Shown: positions 1 to 11,589 of the stretch, in pieces | Position numbering within the stretch: the stretch's first letter is position 1 | Layout: every line of letters starts with the position of its first letter | Assembly (NCBI GenBank): GCA_963930775.1 | Contig: OZ005706.1 | Coordinates: 6,254,428 to 6,318,427 of the forward strand | DNA length: 64,000 bases | DNA from: Cliona cf. orientalis | Lineage: Eukaryota > Porifera > Demospongiae > Clionaida > Clionaidae | Direction of reading: 5' to 3' | Notes under the pieces: model-generated | The model's database searches: none | Told to the model about the DNA's origin: nothing | Seen by the model: the letters and a program-made list of their open reading frames with translations, nothing else | Program-made: the position numbers and the translations under genes

Positions 1-123
1 AAACATTTTCACACATTTCACGTCCACTTATTATGACTCCCCCCTTTGCAAACAGAATTGTGTCCATGCCCATATAATTTATTTTCATAACAACAGAACT
101 GTATAATTATGTATACACAGCAC

Positions 124-393
124 CTTTAAAATATTTGTTTTGTACATTCTCGAGCACTTCATACTCCTCTTTCCAGTACAGGGCTAAGCACACCAGCTCC
201 CATGATGGAGCTGGATGCCCATCGAGAAAATACTGCATAATTGCTGACCGGCGCTGGTAGAGGTCAGGGTACAACTGCTCTATCTCCTTCACCTTTGAGG
301 ATGGGATTTGAAGATACAGTGGCAGCCCTCCACTGCTCCAGTCCTTTACATGAGCTAGTAGACTGCATAGGTTGGTTGCAGTTAGGGAGGGCT
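124..393 (-). CDS. Gene 0 exon 5: death-fold domain C
   Basis: 270 nt, phase 1 at both ends. Donor AAAG|GTGCTG lies close to the window edge. Loop form DWSSGGLPLYLQIP. The next exons (linker and GTPase) are outside the window. Confidence 0.75.
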
Positions 394-2059
394 CTAATGG
401 AAGGGAGAGAGACATACAACAGAAACACAGAAATAGAGTGATGTCATACTACTTTTGATACATGACTGTACTGCCATAGACCTATCAAACAGTACAAGTA
501 CAAGCATAGATTGGTTAGCATCTTGACATGCTAGTTGATAAACATCACAAACTTATAAAAAGCAGCCTCAACTAGTTGTATGGTGTACATGTGCTGGTTT
601 CTTTGGTAGCCATGGATGGAATAGCTAGACTAAGTTACTGGAAAAATAAGCTGAATTCTTATGTGTCATTGTGCTATACAGAGTATGTATGTGGCTAAAT
701 TTACAACCTTGTTGCATTGGAGATGATGCACCAGACGAGTGTACATACATGCACATGAAGAATACATGGACAACATATTGCTTCATACAAACACACATAG
801 GTAGAGTGGTTTTCTCATTATTATCTCATTACGGTGGTGGTTAGTGTGGGGGCTCACTTCAGCTAACCCCAATCTCTAAGGTACAGTCATCATGCAAATA
901 CCACCCCCGGCCCTCTCCATCTCCATGAGGTCAAGTTGTTTGAGTAGCAAGTGTTGACTTCACCATAACTACATTAGCCATGTGCATAAAGTAGTTAGCT
1001 AGACATGTAGAAGTCATTTATTTCTGTAGCACTTCATTATTCATTAATCATTTCACACACTAAATAGCTGTTGGTCAGACTTTGTCTACAGTCTACACAT
1101 GATACTATCAATTTTATTATTGATCAACACATTCAGCTGTGCCATGCATGGGATATGTACTGCATGGACAAACAATGTGTTTACTGGCTAAATTTTAAAA
1201 TTAACTTCATCAGTGTTTACCTAGGCACAAAATTAACACTAAATGAGTGAGCATGGAAATTCATGAGCTCTGTGTATTATCAACAACATACCTAATTTTC
1301 TCTTCAAATATTTCTTCACTTCCTCAAGAGCCTTCCCTTGCTCACAGTAGAAACACCGTCCAGCAACCCACTCCCAGGTCGGAGAACAATGTTCCATCAT
1401 AAAGTCAGTGATGTTCTGCTCCCTCAAGACATATGATCCATCTAGAACATCCACCAGCTCGTCATCACTCAGTGATGCCAGTGCAGAGTGTAGGTTAGCA
1501 CTGGTCAGGGTGGCATCTGTGGATATGTAGTACATCACATTCCACTATTCACAACAACATGTACAGTATATTCCCCTACATGTAAAGCCATTAAGAGTAC
1601 ACTAAAGGTCATTCCAGTAGCCATAGTTATTAGTGTACACTACACAGGCTATTGAAAGTCACAGCTACTATACAAGGAGTACATAATGAATGGTGAACCT
1701 CAAATTATTATACAACAGGTCAAAAAATAGACTAATGTGTACAACAGGTTAAAAAAGTCATCGCTAGCAGTGCCAAAGTACTTTAATATCAGATAATGTT
1801 CAAACTGAAGGGAAAAACATACAATACAGTCCTGATTTTTTTCGGAGGGGATCTCACAGATGACTTACTTTGTATGTGTGTATATGCGCCGCTGCCATGC
1901 GCATACTAAAGCTGTGATAAAAAAAAACGGTATCTTCTCGCTTGTGTATATAATATTATTTGTGCTGTATATATAATACATGTATTACATGTATTACATT
2001 ATTATGGAATTCTGGGGGGGGGGGGGGGACTCAAGCTGGGGAGGGGAAATCCCAGTGCG

Positions 2060-2105
<46 letters not shown>

Positions 2106-5100
2106 TATACAACCCTGCTGGTGCAAACGCCTTATTAAGAGTATAGAGATCAACTGCAATTCAAGGACCATAGATCAGTAGGCCACAAAATGGGGTGGCC
2201 TCTAATACTACATATGCAAATCAACTCTGCCCTTATGTTAGATTGGATTCATTAAAATTCCAGGAATTGAATTTCTTACCTTGACAAGATCATATGTTGT
2301 AACAGATACATTTCCAAGAAAAGCACACTACATGTACCTCCACGTGGCCTTGTCTTCTTGTAGCTAACAGTATAAAGATTGTTTAAAGAGTGCCACTTTA
2401 ATTTGGCACCTTCGAATTTGTTGTGATAAGAACGCTTCCAGGTAAGGCCACTAGCACACACTATGACAAAAATGCCTCTGTATACACATGTAGCTACCTG
2501 TACGACACGACACGTACTCTTACATTGGATTGGATTTGCTGAAAATATTATTTCACTATGTTACGTTAGATGGATTCATAAAAGTTCCAGAAATCATGTT
2601 AAATTGCATCATAATAATAATTATTACAATATTGTTAACTACGGTAATATTCTTAGCAAGAGATCGAAAGTCATTGATGTTGCTATATAGTGCAGTAGAG
2701 CAGCTCTGTGCTGTGCTATCCTGCTGAGAAATGGGTGGGGCCATGTGTCCTATAAGACGGCCATGCCATAATGTGTACTACCAGCATCACAAGTACATAC
2801 CACAAGGATGTTAGCAGCCCTCAGTGTTAGCTATACCAAAATTAAAGATCACATGAACTATATTGTTGTCACACTTGCACCACTCTATCAAAAATATCTA
2901 GCTACATCCCCGTAAGCATCAACACAAAGAAAGATACCAGAATATTATTTTCAATACTATGCAAAATGACGGGGCTCAGGCTTCAAAAAGGGTTAATATT
3001 ACTATAGCCAATTAGGGAAGTCTGGCGGCATGCTCCTCTAGGAAAATTTCAATTCTTAGAGAGTGTGTCTGGGACCTTCTGATAGTGGTCAATATAATGT
3101 CGTTTAGGGTATATAGAAGTGGCCTTGGAAATGAGTATGTATATGAGGGGGGCAAGGCCATTTGTCCATGTCAGGGGTTCCCAAAGCTATGAAAATATCA
3201 TAGTCAAATTGGCTACTAGATCATTTCTTTTACAGCCAAATTTCATACTCAATAGCCACAGTATATAGAGTGAGTATATACATGTTATGTTGCACTAAAG
3301 AGAGAGACACACACACACTAGCTGCATAATAGAGTTCAATCAGTGCCTGCAGTTCAACAAGCAGCATTCCTTTCACCAAGCGACCATTACCTACTAGCTA
3401 CACTCCTCCCACTTTCGCCAATTTGGCGATCAATGTGACTAGATAATCGCCAGAAGTCATTGGATAATCATAAATGACCATTTGGCGACTGTCTGGGGAA
3501 CCACTACATGTGGCCGGGTGAGCACACAACCTCTATGGGTATGGGGGCATGCTGTCCCAGACACTCTGAGATTCTGGTGCATTCTCTGGCACTAATCTGA
3601 CCTTGTTACAATAGTGTAGTATTGTTATTACTACTACCGTAAATCGTGAATATTTCGATGTTAAAATATTTTCAGACAGCATGGCTTGTGCGAAAATTAA
3701 ACGCACGAAATACATGCGCAATATTAACGGCAATGCGGTACAGGGTCATTTGTCCGAAAATTATTTAACACGAAAAATTATCGCATGAAATATTTTAGAC
3801 ACAAAATATTCACGATTTACGGTACCGTACTCGCTCTAATTATCCGAACGGCCAAAAATAATTATTACTATCGCCGTTCGGTGCTAAATAGAAAGTAAAT
3901 AAATTCGGGCAATGGTTTGTTCGAGTGTAAATAGAATGGATCCAGTGCAAATGGAGAAAGCACTATTATAGCGACGAAGAAACAGCAGTCGATGTTTATC
4001 GTCAGCTCTAGAGTTCTCAGTATCGCTGTGCTCTCAGGAGCGATCGCAAAATGATCGCCGTCCGTGTCTGTGTTACCTTTCCGCTCTTATATGCTGTCCA
4101 AGATGTGGTAGCCACACTAAGTTCGATGAACGTGGAAGAGTTGTCTCGAGCTCCTGCCATACCGTACCGCGTGGCCGTTCGGTTGATTTAGAGCGGGTGA
4201 GAAAATTTGAAATTCAAGACGTTCGACGAATTAGGAAGGAAATAAATTACTTAAACTTGCCGTTCGGGCTATTAGAATGTTCGAATAATTAGAGCGAGTA
4301 CAGTATGTAATAATTACGATAATCTATTTTGTGTAATTACTTCTGTAGTTTAACCATGTCACATCAAAGACAACCAGGCTATCTATAAGGTCGTAAGTAC
4401 TGCATTAATTTTGATTGGCTAGGCCTATCAATCACACCTAGTAATGCCACGAATTGTTCGAGCTCAGTTTCTGTCAAATCATAAATAATTATTGACATGT
4501 GGGGTTATGGTCTGGAGGGACCTTGTCGTAAAATTGACCTTCTCATTCACACAACATTATTGTTCCTGTATGCATAATGATTCTCTATTACTGCTTTGAT
4601 TTACACTTGCAGCATGGATGAAACAGAAGCTTATAGCTAACAGTACTGAATGTTACCAAAGTTGAATGGTAGCTACCGCCCACTCATTTTACCTTGTACT
4701 GGCTCCAACAAGTGATGCATCTCTTGGGAAATGGCTCCAAATTTCTCCAAAATATAATTATTAAGCTGGTATGCAATCCATCGGTAGGAAGCGAAGGGAC
4801 ATCTCTTCATCCAAAAATGTATTGCCTCCATCAAACAATCGTCTTCATTACTGCAACGTTGACGTATCTCTTCACATTTAGAGGGTGAGATCTCCAGTAT
4901 CACCTCAGCCAGCCAGTCCCATTCTTTGTTGGTCTTCTTTAGTAGTTTGAAGACAGTGTCGGCAGTTAGTCGGACACCTGCAGGGGAGAGGGTGAGGGAT
5001 GTAAACACAATAATCAACAATTCAGTTAATATCGTTACTATTCTTATAGATACAAAACTTATAAATAACATACCGTATAGCCGGAAATAATATTGGCGGG

Positions 5101-6857
5101 AATTAAATTTGGCGATTGAGCCCAAATTGCTATTGCAAGAATATTGGCGGATTTTAATTTGGCAGTTGTAATATAGACCGCCATTTAATTCCCCGCCAAA
5201 TTTTCTGGCTATACGGCAAATAAAATAATTTCAATTTTGAAAAGTATGTGTTTTTCTGGAAAAGGTCGTCAATCACTCAATATAATAAATGTCATGAGAA
5301 TTCGTAAAAATTAAAGCTAATTTCTGGCATTAAAATTAATTGGATCATGCATTGTATTCAATTAACTACAGCATTTTTTCTGTATGCACATTAATTAATA
5401 AGTATCAGGCACTCTCATTAATTTTTTGTGTTGAGCATTGCAAGAGCAGGAAGAGGCTGGAGAATGAGACTACACTAAACCAGATACACATACTAGAGTC
5501 AGCAGCACATGCACTCATCTATTCCAGTATGCATAGCATCATGCAGGTGAGGGGAGATGGCTACTACTGTCAAGATAATGACTTTCATTCCTAGTCTACC
5601 TAATTGACAATGATCATTTCCTTATTAGGGCATCAATGATTAGCCTAGTGGATTCATTATGCATACACAGAATAGCTCAGTGCAGTTGAACATGTGTATA
5701 GTGGTCACTGTGTAAGGCAGCCACTTCCTTATTACAGCCACCTGGATCATTAACCCAAATTAGGGATTAGTCCTACTTTCGCTGAGAATTGTACCCAAAA
5801 ATAATAATAACTAGAGCTCTGTAGAGCACATACCCCGCGCGCCCTATAGCCACTATAGCGTAATAATTATAGCAACACTATGAGGCACACATGTAGTGGT
5901 TTAATTCATGACGTGACAACCCTTTCCAACACAGTGCTTGAGCATGCGCAGTCGCATCCGCATACTATTATGCTAAAAGAGTGGGTGTGGTCGATAAACC
6001 ACAGGCATGCTGAACAGAAAATGCACGATTTGTAGCACTAGTAAGCCTTTTTGAGAAATTCGAAGCGCGTACGAACCATTTTTTCACCGATATCTATCGA
6101 TTGGTTGTGCTTATAGCACACACAGACGCCTAGAACTCGAGATCTGGCGATTTTCGTGCCGACGACGACAACGACAACGACAACAACAACAACAACAACA
6201 GACGTACAAACCGATTTCTTTACCCCTAGCACATGCGCGCGGGGTAATAATACATGTATTAGAATCCTAATTTGAAATATAGTATTTTCTAAACTTGTAA
6301 TCGCAAGTATTAAATTTGTAGCCCTAGGAGGGGTCACTAAATGGCCTTGACTGCTCTGACCATGCACGCCTAAACCTTCATTTTGATCAGCCTTCTCCAC
6401 TGTTCGTAAGAAATATTGATGAAGCTGCCAACAAACCATGTATGCACAAAGGCTCAGCCACGCCCCCTGGTCTGTCCCACTGCTGAACCCCCCAAACAGT
6501 TCCTTGACTATCTGATGCACCAACACATCTCTGAATACATTGCCTATTGCTGCTTGCATCAGTGCAACATACACTGTGACATGATATTATACATTTGTAG
6601 CGAGACATCCACGCCAACGCCCCCATCCCCCCCCCCCCCCGGCCGGGCCAACAGTTTTTAGTAGTAACAACCAGAAATCTGTAAGTCCCTGAGTCTTTAT
6701 ACTAGTTAAGAATACACAGTGCAGTCGAGCTACAGCCTTTCATAACATATAAATAGTCTGGTAGCCACATACATGCCAGGTGGGCCGCTCTACCTTTTCG
6801 AGGAGTGCCTTGGCTTTTCTCGAGGCTAGCCGATGGAAGAGGACTTCTCGCTGCCAT
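124..6857 (-). CDS. Gene 0: death-domain GTPase, 5' exons only
   Basis: This is the 5' part of a fourth member of the family; the GTPase body lies left of the window. Exons on the minus strand are 6794-6857 (start ATG), 6361-6573, 4693-4977, 1292-1516 and 124-393, with lengths 64, 213, 285, 225 and 270 nt. Every junction is GT/AG and every exon after the first starts and ends in phase 1, so the visible frame is fully open. The start is chosen because the same ATG-Ala-Ala-Arg-Ser context is kept in U1, U2 and U3. The product has an unrecognised N-terminal helical segment followed by three death-fold domains. The family is expected to act in cytoplasmic signalling through homotypic death-domain contacts; this is inference. 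An optional exon may lie at 2338-2460. Confidence 0.75.
394..1291. other. Intron between death domains B and C (gene 0)
   Basis: About 900 bp, very similar in all four units (17703-18617, 32059-32970, 56204-57105). I see no gene in it. The near identity shows that the units are young or homogenised. Confidence 0.5.
1292..1516 (-). CDS. Gene 0 exon 4: death-fold domain B
   Basis: 225 nt, phase 1 at both ends. Loop form LVDVLDGSYVLREQNI, then SPTWEWVAGRCFYCEQG. Confidence 0.7.
1826..2117. mobile_element. CAGGGTTAC element, decayed (U1)
   Basis: The right end is intact (ATACAACCCTG); the left end is mutated. It contains a 45-base C run at 2060-2104. Confidence 0.5.
2060..2104. repeat. C homopolymer, 45 bases
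   Basis: Longest of many C or G runs (others at 33568-33596, 17056-17076, 41757-41782, 57761-57781, 61122-61144). They mostly lie just inside transposon ends. Lengths are prone to sequencing error. Confidence 0.9.
2338..2460 (-). CDS. Candidate cassette exon (U1)
   Basis: 123 nt bounded by ATAG| and |GTACAT, phase 1 at both ends like the death-domain exons beside it, encoding LTWKRSYHNKFEGAKLKWHS and a Lys/Arg-rich end. Equivalents are 19507-19629 (U2), 34032-34154 (U3) and 58062-58190 (U4). The first three keep 123 nt; U4 has 129 nt and a TAG in place of the Trp codon. The protein is not recognised. It could be an optional exon or a conserved intron sequence. Confidence 0.3.
3637..3822. mobile_element. 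Palindromic MITE, TA-flanked
   Basis: 186 bp, ends CCGTAAATCGTGAATATTT / AAATATTCACGATTTACGG, flanked by TA. Only in U1. It shares its right TA with the next element. Confidence 0.8.
3825..4303. mobile_element. MITE with CCGTACTCGCTC ends
   Basis: 479 bp, ends CCGTACTCGCTCTAATTATC / GAATAATTAGAGCGAGTACAG, TA-flanked, only in U1. A truncated relative with a similar left half is at about 53166-53350. Confidence 0.8.
4693..4977 (-). CDS. Gene 0 exon 3: death-fold domain A
   Basis: 285 nt, phase 1 at both ends. Long loop form QLNNYILEKFGAI. A transposon sits in the intron just upstream at 5073-5216. Confidence 0.7.
5073..5216. mobile_element. Palindromic MITE with CCGTATAGCC ends
   Basis: 144 bp, ends CCGTATAGCCGGAAATAATA / TTTTCTGGCTATACGG, with internal ATTGGCGGG repeats. 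TA-like flank. Absent from U2, U3 and U4. Confidence 0.8.
5436..5546 (+). other. Conserved plus-strand exon-like ORF
   Basis: On the strand opposite the GTPase genes, a stretch encoding KRLENETTLNQIHILESAAH and onward to SMHSIMQ ends at a good donor, CAG|GTGAGG. It recurs at about 22202-22312, 36867-36967 and 60343-60446 with very few changes; none of the minus-strand frames is open. The following about 350 bp are equally conserved. It could be an exon of a nested gene or a noncoding RNA. I do not recognise it. Confidence 0.25.
6361..6573 (-). CDS. Gene 0 exon 2: unrecognised helical segment
   Basis: 213 nt, the same as in genes 1 and 2. Just past the chosen donor the genomic frame differs from U2 and U3 by one base, which supports ending the exon at CATG|GTCAGA. 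Confidence 0.6.
6794..6857 (-). CDS. Gene 0 exon 1 (start)
   Basis: 64 nt encoding MAARSPLPSASLEKSQG. The 8-bp target of the transposon found in gene 3 is present here once and empty. Confidence 0.65.
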
Positions 6858-7267
6858 TAGTTTGGAGAAAAGTTGGTTCGAATTCAGCTTTCGGCGTTCT
6901 CAAGACGATGTTGTAGACAGGCTGAGTCTGTGGGGCCGAATCTGTCGTCGTGGGTAGGATTTGGTCCACACCCACGTACGCAGGCCCATTCCCTAGCCTT
7001 GTACCCCATACCCGGCTGAGGCCCATTCCTATGACGGAAATTAGTCGCCCCCCCCCCCCGAGACTTTTGATGGAAATCATACAGATTACAGATGCTTTCT
7101 AGCTACTCCAGCATCTCAATATTATTTCACTTTGAGTTGGGGCCTGAGAAAGAGGCAGAAAATTATGCACACACAATGTCATACTGATGATAGTACCATA
7201 AATTATAAATCTTATATTTAATACACTCAATAGCAATAATAATATTATTAGAAGCTAGCTATAGCTA
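6858..7267. other. Spacer between GRAMD1-like stop and gene 0 start
   Basis: About 410 bp on which transcription of gene 0 must start, since both genes read leftward. It contains a block conserved in all units (GAATTCGAACCAACTTTTCTCC; GGAATGGGCCTG repeats) and a G/C homopolymer. No clear TATA box. Equivalents: 37889-39526 (expanded by insertions) and 62292-62717. Confidence 0.4.
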
Positions 7268-10200
7268 CTATAGCTCTTGTTTGGGTGGTGGTTGGCTAGT
7301 GAGAGGCAGTCCCTTATCTTCACTGACACCAACCATAGCAGGGTCAGCATCACTGCCACTTCGCTGATGGCTAGATGATTTCTTGTCTTGAGTTTGTGAA
7401 GATGAGCTTCTTTGTCTCTCCTGGTCTTGATAGATTTTAATCTGTGAAAGCAGCTTCTCCTTGGCTACTTTCACTGTTGCTTCAATCTGCAATGGTAGAA
7501 TAAAAGCCATGGAATCATTTTGTTAATACTGGCACCAAGCATGCACTATGCATTGCACTGACAGGGGCTGATCCAGAGGGAATAAATAGGGTTGCTATAG
7601 CTCCCCCCCCCCCCCCCCCCAACAATGCTCAAGCAAGCTACCAACTAATTTACATGTACTTTACATGTAAATCTTAGGCCCCATCAACAGGGAATAAATC
7701 GTACAACAATGCTAACTTGATAGTTCTTTAATATCGTATGCATGGAGAGAAGAGGGAGCCAGGTTAAGAGCCTAGGGGGGCTAACCTGATCTAGTGCTTG
7801 AATAAAGCTGTAGAGTGTGTCTTGCCAGTGGTGCAGCTCTTGGTCTCGACTCTTCAACTGTTCTTGGACTAAACTAATCCACTCATCGTGTGAAGATGGA
7901 GGGGAGGACTTGTCAACAACTCTAAAGGCAGGAGGACAGAGAGAGGAAATAAGATACCGAAGAAATTAAATATATAGTACTGAGTGGAAATACGATACCA
8001 ATCATAATAATTATTTGTAGTACTATAGCGGCATACCCAGACTGAGTTAAAAAAGTGGAGATTTGTACAAAAATTTTTAATGGTATATTGTAATTTGGGG
8101 ATTGACATCCACTGCAGACAGATGGCTGCACGTATTCACTACAGCATTCAAAATCATTGCTACATGCGTTTAATTGCAATTGAGTCCAGTACATACATGT
8201 ACGTGTATAATATTATATACCTGTACTGTTGTTGACTGTTGTCTGTGTGAGTTGGAATTGGTGATCTGTAACTCATAAGGTGATGGTAGAGAACCATGTT
8301 GGATAGAATCAGAATACCAAGTCTGGGTGAAAAAACAATAGCATAATACGTTATACATGAAGTGCTTTATTATTATAGAGAATAATTATAAAAATGAGAG
8401 TACACATTGAATGCAAGGGTCTCCCCTTTAGTAGAACTCACAGTAATGTCAATGCCAGGTTAACTCGGGGAAAAGAAGCACCTTTGCCTTTCCTCTCACC
8501 ATTTTCAAACACTGCAGCATCACAAGATAAAATTAATAATGTACATGATTGTACATCAAATGACCACCTACCACTGTCTTCAGTTGAGTTCATGTCGAAT
8601 GACCTGAGAGACCTGGTGGAGGAGATGCTTGTTCTGGAGAGGCCAGCTGCAGCTGGTGCTGGTCCAGTCATGGCCACTGCAGCTGCTCCTGTGCTCCCAT
8701 CTTCCCCAACACCCTGACCAGCTGCTGCCTGGATCCCCACCGCACCGGATGACTGACTCTGAACTGCCCCCGATGGACGGCGCTTGCTCTTCAGGCGAAG
8801 GGCGTGGCGTGAAGCTCTCCGGTGAGCCTTCTTACGCTTGGCAGGGAGAGACTCAATGTGCTCCTTCAGGACTTGATCTACCGTGGTAAACCACTGCATC
8901 ACCTCAACAGGCAGGCACTCCTATACCTATCCCAGTCAAGAAACATAGCTGGCCTTGAGAACCAAGGCAAGGAATAGTACATGTTTCAGACATGTAAGAT
9001 AAAATTAAACCACATGGTACAATGAAATTAAACTGTATATATTATATAGCTAGCCTCGATATCTGTAGCTTAAGTTCATTAGGGAAGGGACGTTACCAAT
9101 TTAGTGACTTCCTTGTAAAGGATAACATGGCATTGTACATGAATGTGTACACAACACTGCCATGACCTGCATGCACTATACTATATTATTATAATAGTTA
9201 TCACTGACATATTATTATGCGTATACGTACATGTACCACAGTGACTACGCTGAAACTGAGTAGCATAATAATGTACATTGTCATAGTACACATGGATCAG
9301 TATGCATAGTAATAAGCTTAAGGCACCTGCACATGTGCATGACTCACCTAAGTGTGCATGTGTAATAGTTTCTTATACCATCACCAGCGTTTCTCTCTAT
9401 CAAGTCTGAAATAGCTAATTAGGGGAGAGTAGAGAAAATCTCAACTGATGTAGTTGTATAATCGTATATGTTAGAGTCTCTTGCCATAAACTGGAGTACC
9501 TGGCCCATGCAGGTCAGCACACTATAAATTGTTCCAAGGGTGTCTGGATTAGAGGGATCCACTGTTACGTATGTACACGCATGTATGGATAAGCTATTAG
9601 TATTATTATTATGTTAGTGACTGACTCTTGACTAGTCCCCAGCATGTCTTCTTGAACTTGATGTTGGCCATGATGCGTAGCCTGGTCTGGTTGTGGGTTA
9701 TCCGGGTGATGCAGTAGCGACAGGCAACAAAGAACATATCACTGTAAGGAATATTGTGGTTCACAACCTGAAAATGTAAAATAAATCCATGACATTGTAC
9801 ATATTACATCAGTTGTGATTGTGTAGCATTAACATGTACATGCAATTGTGTATATATACATAATAATAATATGCCTCTATGGACACAGGAATGATTTCAT
9901 AATACATGTATAATGCTTTATTTCTTCTCTAGAGTATAAATAGCTAGAGCAACCCTTCTCAGTGCTGCTGATTCTTTCTATCAAGGACTGCTGTGGTTAA
10001 CCCTATGGCCATGGCCGGGGAGCTGTGCTGTCATACATAATTATACTTCAGTATCCACGATGAGCTTGTGTGTAGCTGAGGTCCCTCAGACGAGTACCGT
10101 CAGACTGGCTATGCCACTCTCCAATCTCTAGATCTGACATATACATTCATGTACATGTAAAATAGGCACTGCATGGAGTGCTACCTCTTTATACTCTTGC

Positions 10201-10873
10201 AAATAGAGTTCTCTGGCCAACTTGTAGTTAGAAGTTTCTCATAAAGCCCTAGTCAGTGCATGAAGATCAGTTTAAACATGGTCTCCACATCACATGATCA
10301 TGAGTACACGTCATTGCATGGTGATAGTCCATCCACATGGTCTCCACGTGCACATCACAAGAGTACACGCCATTTATGGTCATCTAACATGCTCAAAACA
10401 ACCGCATGGCACTATTAATTTTTAGTAAAATACATAGTACAATATCATAAAACTTCAAAAGTAGCTAGGTATCAAATCATAACTGCAGGCAGCGTGTTGA
10501 TCAGCTAGACCTCATCAGTGTAGTGCAGTACTAGGTGGACCTGCTATCTCAATAGAAAACCTAAGCCATCAAGGGGTACTTAAATAAGCTAGGAGTTCTA
10601 AAACACTTGTGGGTTTCATAAAAACTCCCAATACTTCCGTATCATACCAAATTAGGCATTGTTTGGGGCTCAATGGAACTGCCTATATATAATCCACTCA
10701 TAAGTTTATACATGTGCACACACATTATTATTGTACTTCTAATTGATTGTGCCTACCAGTTTCTTCAAAAAGGTCTAGATAGTCTCGTACTCTGAACTGG
10801 CGATGCTGTCCGAATGGATGCCCTCTCTGGGTGTTCCACACTGTATCACAGCTACTCCAGGGGACTGATTCTC
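7268..10873 (-). pseudogene. GRAMD1-like pseudogene (U1)
   Basis: The 3' exons are intact (8568-8877, 8221-8322, 7786-7921, 7268-7486, ending PPPKQEL). The VASt part is broken. The exon 9348-9405 is 58 nt against 54 in U3, a frameshift. The exon near 10060-10130 lacks 83 nt. The exon near 10230-10390 has a scrambled internal repeat. The exon near 10753-10873 is fused to a copy of the Ala-rich exon (about 10890-11000). The GRAM exon is missing. ATTAAA, a variant poly(A) signal, follows the stop near 7218. Confidence 0.7.
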
Positions 10874-11589
10874 AACTACAGTGTAAGAGAGAGATGCTTG
10901 CTCTGGAGAGGCCAACAGTCAAGTTGAACACCCAGACCAGCTGCTGCACCGCACCGAATGACTAACTTTGAACTGCCCCTGATGGACGACACTTGCTCTT
11001 CAGGCTATTATTATGCACATACAGTTTGGCCATAGAGCTACTTAGCTAACGTCAGGGTTTGCCTCCAGTGACAATAATGAAGCATGGAAATACGATAAAT
11101 GAGTGGACATCAGAAGCATACCAACTTTAATTAAAGTCTAGGATAAATTAAAAGTGGCCTTACTATGTATCATGTCCGATTTTATGCTTCCCCTACCCAA
11201 ACTGTGACTAGCTATAGATATAGAACACGTCCACACAGTACAATAATTATCACAATGTCATAATTGTTGTTATTTTTTGAAAGAAATAAGCATAAACTGC
11301 ATCACAATAAAATCACCACATAATAGTTACATAAAATATAGAGCTTTGAAATATGCATCACATAATGTACTATCATAAAAATTCAATACAAAAAGGATAT
11401 TATTATTATTATTATGTAATGTAATTATTTATTATTGTGAGAGTGTATACAAAAATTTAATTCGCATGGTATAAACATTAAATTACCAATTTTACACTTT
11501 GCAAACATACCGGTACTATATTATACAGATAAAGCATCTTGTGATCAAACAGTGCGTTTTACCCACCATGCTGAGACTTCTACTCATTG

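Noticed and set aside
1960-2181. ORFs with Pro or Gly runs
   Set aside because: They are products of C/G homopolymers in transposon ends.
6038-6350. Extension of the exon 2 ORF in U1 with a Val repeat
   Set aside because: The Val run comes from a CAA-type microsatellite; the extension is absent from U2 and U3 because of a one-base indel, and a conserved donor precedes it.
7922-8194. Hydrophobic minus-strand ORF that looks like a membrane segment of the GRAMD1-like gene
   Set aside because: It runs through splice acceptor tracts between exons, and U4 lacks most of it while its flanking exons remain intact.
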